DNA of 64,000 bases from positions 1-64,000 of the forward strand of contig JACYLQ010000008.1 in the NCBI GenBank assembly GCA_015272395.1, in the 5' to 3' direction. Source of the DNA: Calothrix sp. C42_A2020_038 (GTDB lineage: Bacteria; Cyanobacteriota; Cyanobacteriia; Cyanobacteriales; Nostocaceae). Under the pieces are notes generated by a model. The model did not search any database, was not told the origin of the DNA, and saw only the letters and a program-made list of their open reading frames with translations. Shown one piece after another: positions 62,829-64,000 of the stretch. The position numbers were made by a program, and so were the translations under genes. Position 1 is the stretch's first letter; each line of letters begins with the position of its first letter.

Positions 62829-63196
62829 ATCAAGTAAAGTTTAAGTAAATATTTATACAATTTTTCTTGATATCCTTGACAGGGTTTCTTTGCTCCTAGT
62901 GGTTCATGTCATTAATTTTGGGTTGCTGTGGAACAGGTGTTCCCGACTATGAATTTAGCAAGCAATAATACGTACTATACAATATATTATTTATACTACA
63001 AAAACTAAGAGCATGAATCAGTAGAAGGTTTGACTCGTTTCAAATAGTGAAACAGAATGCTATTGATGCGAAAAATGACCTATTTTGGATGCGAAGAATG
63101 TTATGAGTAGTTCAGACATTCTTAACGTCCGTGCAACAAAAACTCTACAACGGATATCTAAATTGAAAGTAATTCTAAAAATATCGCTTACAGCAA
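62829..63196. other. Intergenic region upstream of the HtrA-type protease
   Basis: 368 bp, AT-rich, with a partial MITE-like repeat at 62899-62947. No gene or RNA recognised. The promoter of the protease gene must lie here but cannot be placed. Confidence 0.45.
62899..62947. repeat. Partial MITE-like repeat (end of copy-B family)
   Basis: GTTCATGTCATTAATTTTGG then GTTGCTGTGGAACAGGTGTT matches, in inverted orientation, the right end of the element at 29201-29327. The other end is absent, so this copy is truncated. Confidence 0.6.
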
Positions 63197-64000
63197 ATGT
63201 TAAACAAAGAACCACGCGACCAATATAATAGTGAATCTAATTTAGAGATTGCAAACCCCCAAAACCGTAAGTCAAGACTTTGGGGGCGAGCAGTGTTTAA
63301 CTTATCACTGGTATTATTAGGATCTGGGATGACTCTTGCTGGCGGTTACATAGCTGGACAGCAGCAAAAGGACACATCTAATTTAGTTGTAGGTTCAGTT
63401 AATGCTGCTCCTGCACTTGGCGATAATAATTTTGTTATAAATGTCGTTAATCGGGTTGGACCAGCAGTTGTACGAATTGATTCTTCGCGTACTGTCAGAG
63501 CTTCATTGCCTGATGAATTGAGCGACCCGTTCTTCCGTCGCTTTTTTGGCGCCGAAGGTGCTATTCCACAACAAAAGCGGGTAGAGCGTGGTACTGGTTC
63601 AGGATTTATTCTGAGTAAAGATGGTCTGATTTTAACTAATGCCCACGTGATTGATGGTGCAGATACTGTAAAGGTAACGCTAAAAGACGGGCGTAGCTTC
63701 CAAGGTAAAGTTCTTGGTAAAGACGAGTTGACTGATGTTGCGGTTGTCAAGATTCAAGCAAATAATTTACCGACAGTAACGCTTGGAAATTCCGATCAAT
63801 TGCAACCGGGTGAATCTGCTATTGCAATTGGCAACCCACTCGGTTTAGACAATACCGTTACTACTGGTGTTATTAGTGCAACTGGGCGTAGTAGTAACCT
63901 TATCGGCGCCCAAGATAAGCGTGTTAGTTATATTCAAACTGACACTGCAATTAATCCAGGTAACTCTGGTGGTCCTTTGCTTAACTCTAGGGGTGAAGTT
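63197..64000 (+). CDS. HtrA/Deg-family trypsin-like serine protease (5' part, cut by window end)
   Basis: 268 codons of a periplasmic or membrane-bound serine protease. A hydrophobic segment (about 35-56, [21 protein letters not shown]) anchors or exports it. The catalytic triad is seen: His in LTNAHVIDG, Asp in [11 protein letters not shown] and Ser in NPGNSGGPL. Cyanobacteria usually carry HhoA, HhoB and HtrA of this type, and the C-terminal PDZ domain expected of them lies beyond the window. The start ATG at 63197 has a weak upstream purine-rich segment. Which paralogue it is cannot be told from this part. Confidence 0.92.
   Translation, partial: MLNKEPRDQYNSESNLEIANPQNRKSRLWGRAVFNLSLVLLGSGMTLAGGYIAGQQQKDTSNLVVGSVNAAPALGDNNFVINVVNRVGPAVVRIDSSRTVRASLPDELSDPFFRRFFGAEGAIPQQKRVERGTGSGFILSKDGLILTNAHVIDGADTVKVTLKDGRSFQGKVLGKDELTDVAVVKIQANNLPTVTLGNSDQLQPGESAIAIGNPLGLDNTVTTGVISATGRSSNLIGAQDKRVSYIQTDTAINPGNSGGPLLNSRGEV

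Larger units (their letters stand above)
1..64000. repeat. Highly iterated palindrome GGCGCC across the window
   Basis: I counted about 83 GGCGCC hexamers by reading, for example at 198, 591, 817, 1124, 3976, 7738, 16478, 25921, 31264, 35943, 37182, 43389, 47474, 51324, 58640, 60671 and 63904. Only about four lie outside genes or gene remnants. The largest gaps are about 8.4-12.0 kb and 53.1-56.6 kb. I did not see the octamer GCGATCGC (HIP1) anywhere. Confidence 0.85.

Overview
The window is chromosomal DNA from a filamentous, probably heterocyst-forming (Nostocales-type) cyanobacterium. The evidence is the gene content: a cyanobacterial hisZ, a CrtW-type beta-carotene ketolase, a ctaCDE/ctaAB respiratory oxidase locus, NdbB-type NADH dehydrogenase, DUF3318, DUF3352 and DUF1345 proteins, a WcaI-type glycosyltransferase and an hrcA gene. 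The DNA is AT-rich, and the intergenic spaces are full of short palindromic and heptameric repeats of the kind seen in large filamentous cyanobacterial genomes. No ribosomal RNA, complete insertion sequence, prophage or CRISPR array is visible. One tRNA gene (Ser-GGA) is present.

Layout. 0.2-5.5 kb (minus strand): a LivF-type amino-acid ABC ATPase, a dicluster ferredoxin, hisZ with a J-domain/TPR gene, an inositol monophosphatase family gene, a secreted SNase-like lipoprotein and a [2Fe-2S] ferredoxin. 5.6-12.7 kb: tRNA-Ser, an EAL-domain protein, a protealysin-type M4 protease followed by an emfourin-like inhibitor gene, a cobalamin-binding-protein gene broken by a nonsense codon, and a hybrid histidine kinase. 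12.7-24.5 kb: a membrane glycosyltransferase with TPRs, a GNAT acetyltransferase, the fused proline dehydrogenase/P5C dehydrogenase, a pseudokinase-TPR membrane protein, a remnant of a DNA cytosine methyltransferase, secreted and DUF3352 proteins, and a rhodanese. 25-34 kb: hrcA, a membrane protein, crtW, a duplicated-module secreted protein, an acyltransferase, proS, nrtS and a DUF6816-like protein. 34.4-37.5 kb: a two-gene NitT/TauT-type ABC transporter. 37.6-43.9 kb: ctaE-ctaD-ctaC on the minus strand, divergent from ctaA and ctaB, which make its haem A. 44-53.4 kb: a phospholipase-D-like lipoprotein, DUF1345, a truncated GNAT gene, ndbB, a HAD hydrolase, a small zinc-ribbon gene, uvrC and DUF3318. 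53.7-64 kb: queE, a STAS-sugar transferase fusion with a glycosyltransferase downstream, glyA, cobA-hemD-coaE, and the start of an HtrA/Deg protease cut by the window end.

The most unusual whole-window signal is sequence-level. The usual cyanobacterial HIP1 octamer GCGATCGC was not seen. Instead the palindrome GGCGCC occurs about 83 times by eye (about one per 770 bp, where roughly 3 would be expected from base composition), almost always inside genes. A second palindrome, CGCGCG, is also enriched (about 28 sites). A dead fragment of a C5 cytosine methyltransferase lies in the same window. Other points worth a second look are the M4 protease/emfourin pair, a pseudokinase with TPRs, a STAS-glycosylphosphotransferase fusion, a PLD protein with EF-hand and helix-hairpin-helix parts, repeat-derived in-frame insertions in proS and possibly uvrC, and several families of non-autonomous palindromic elements.
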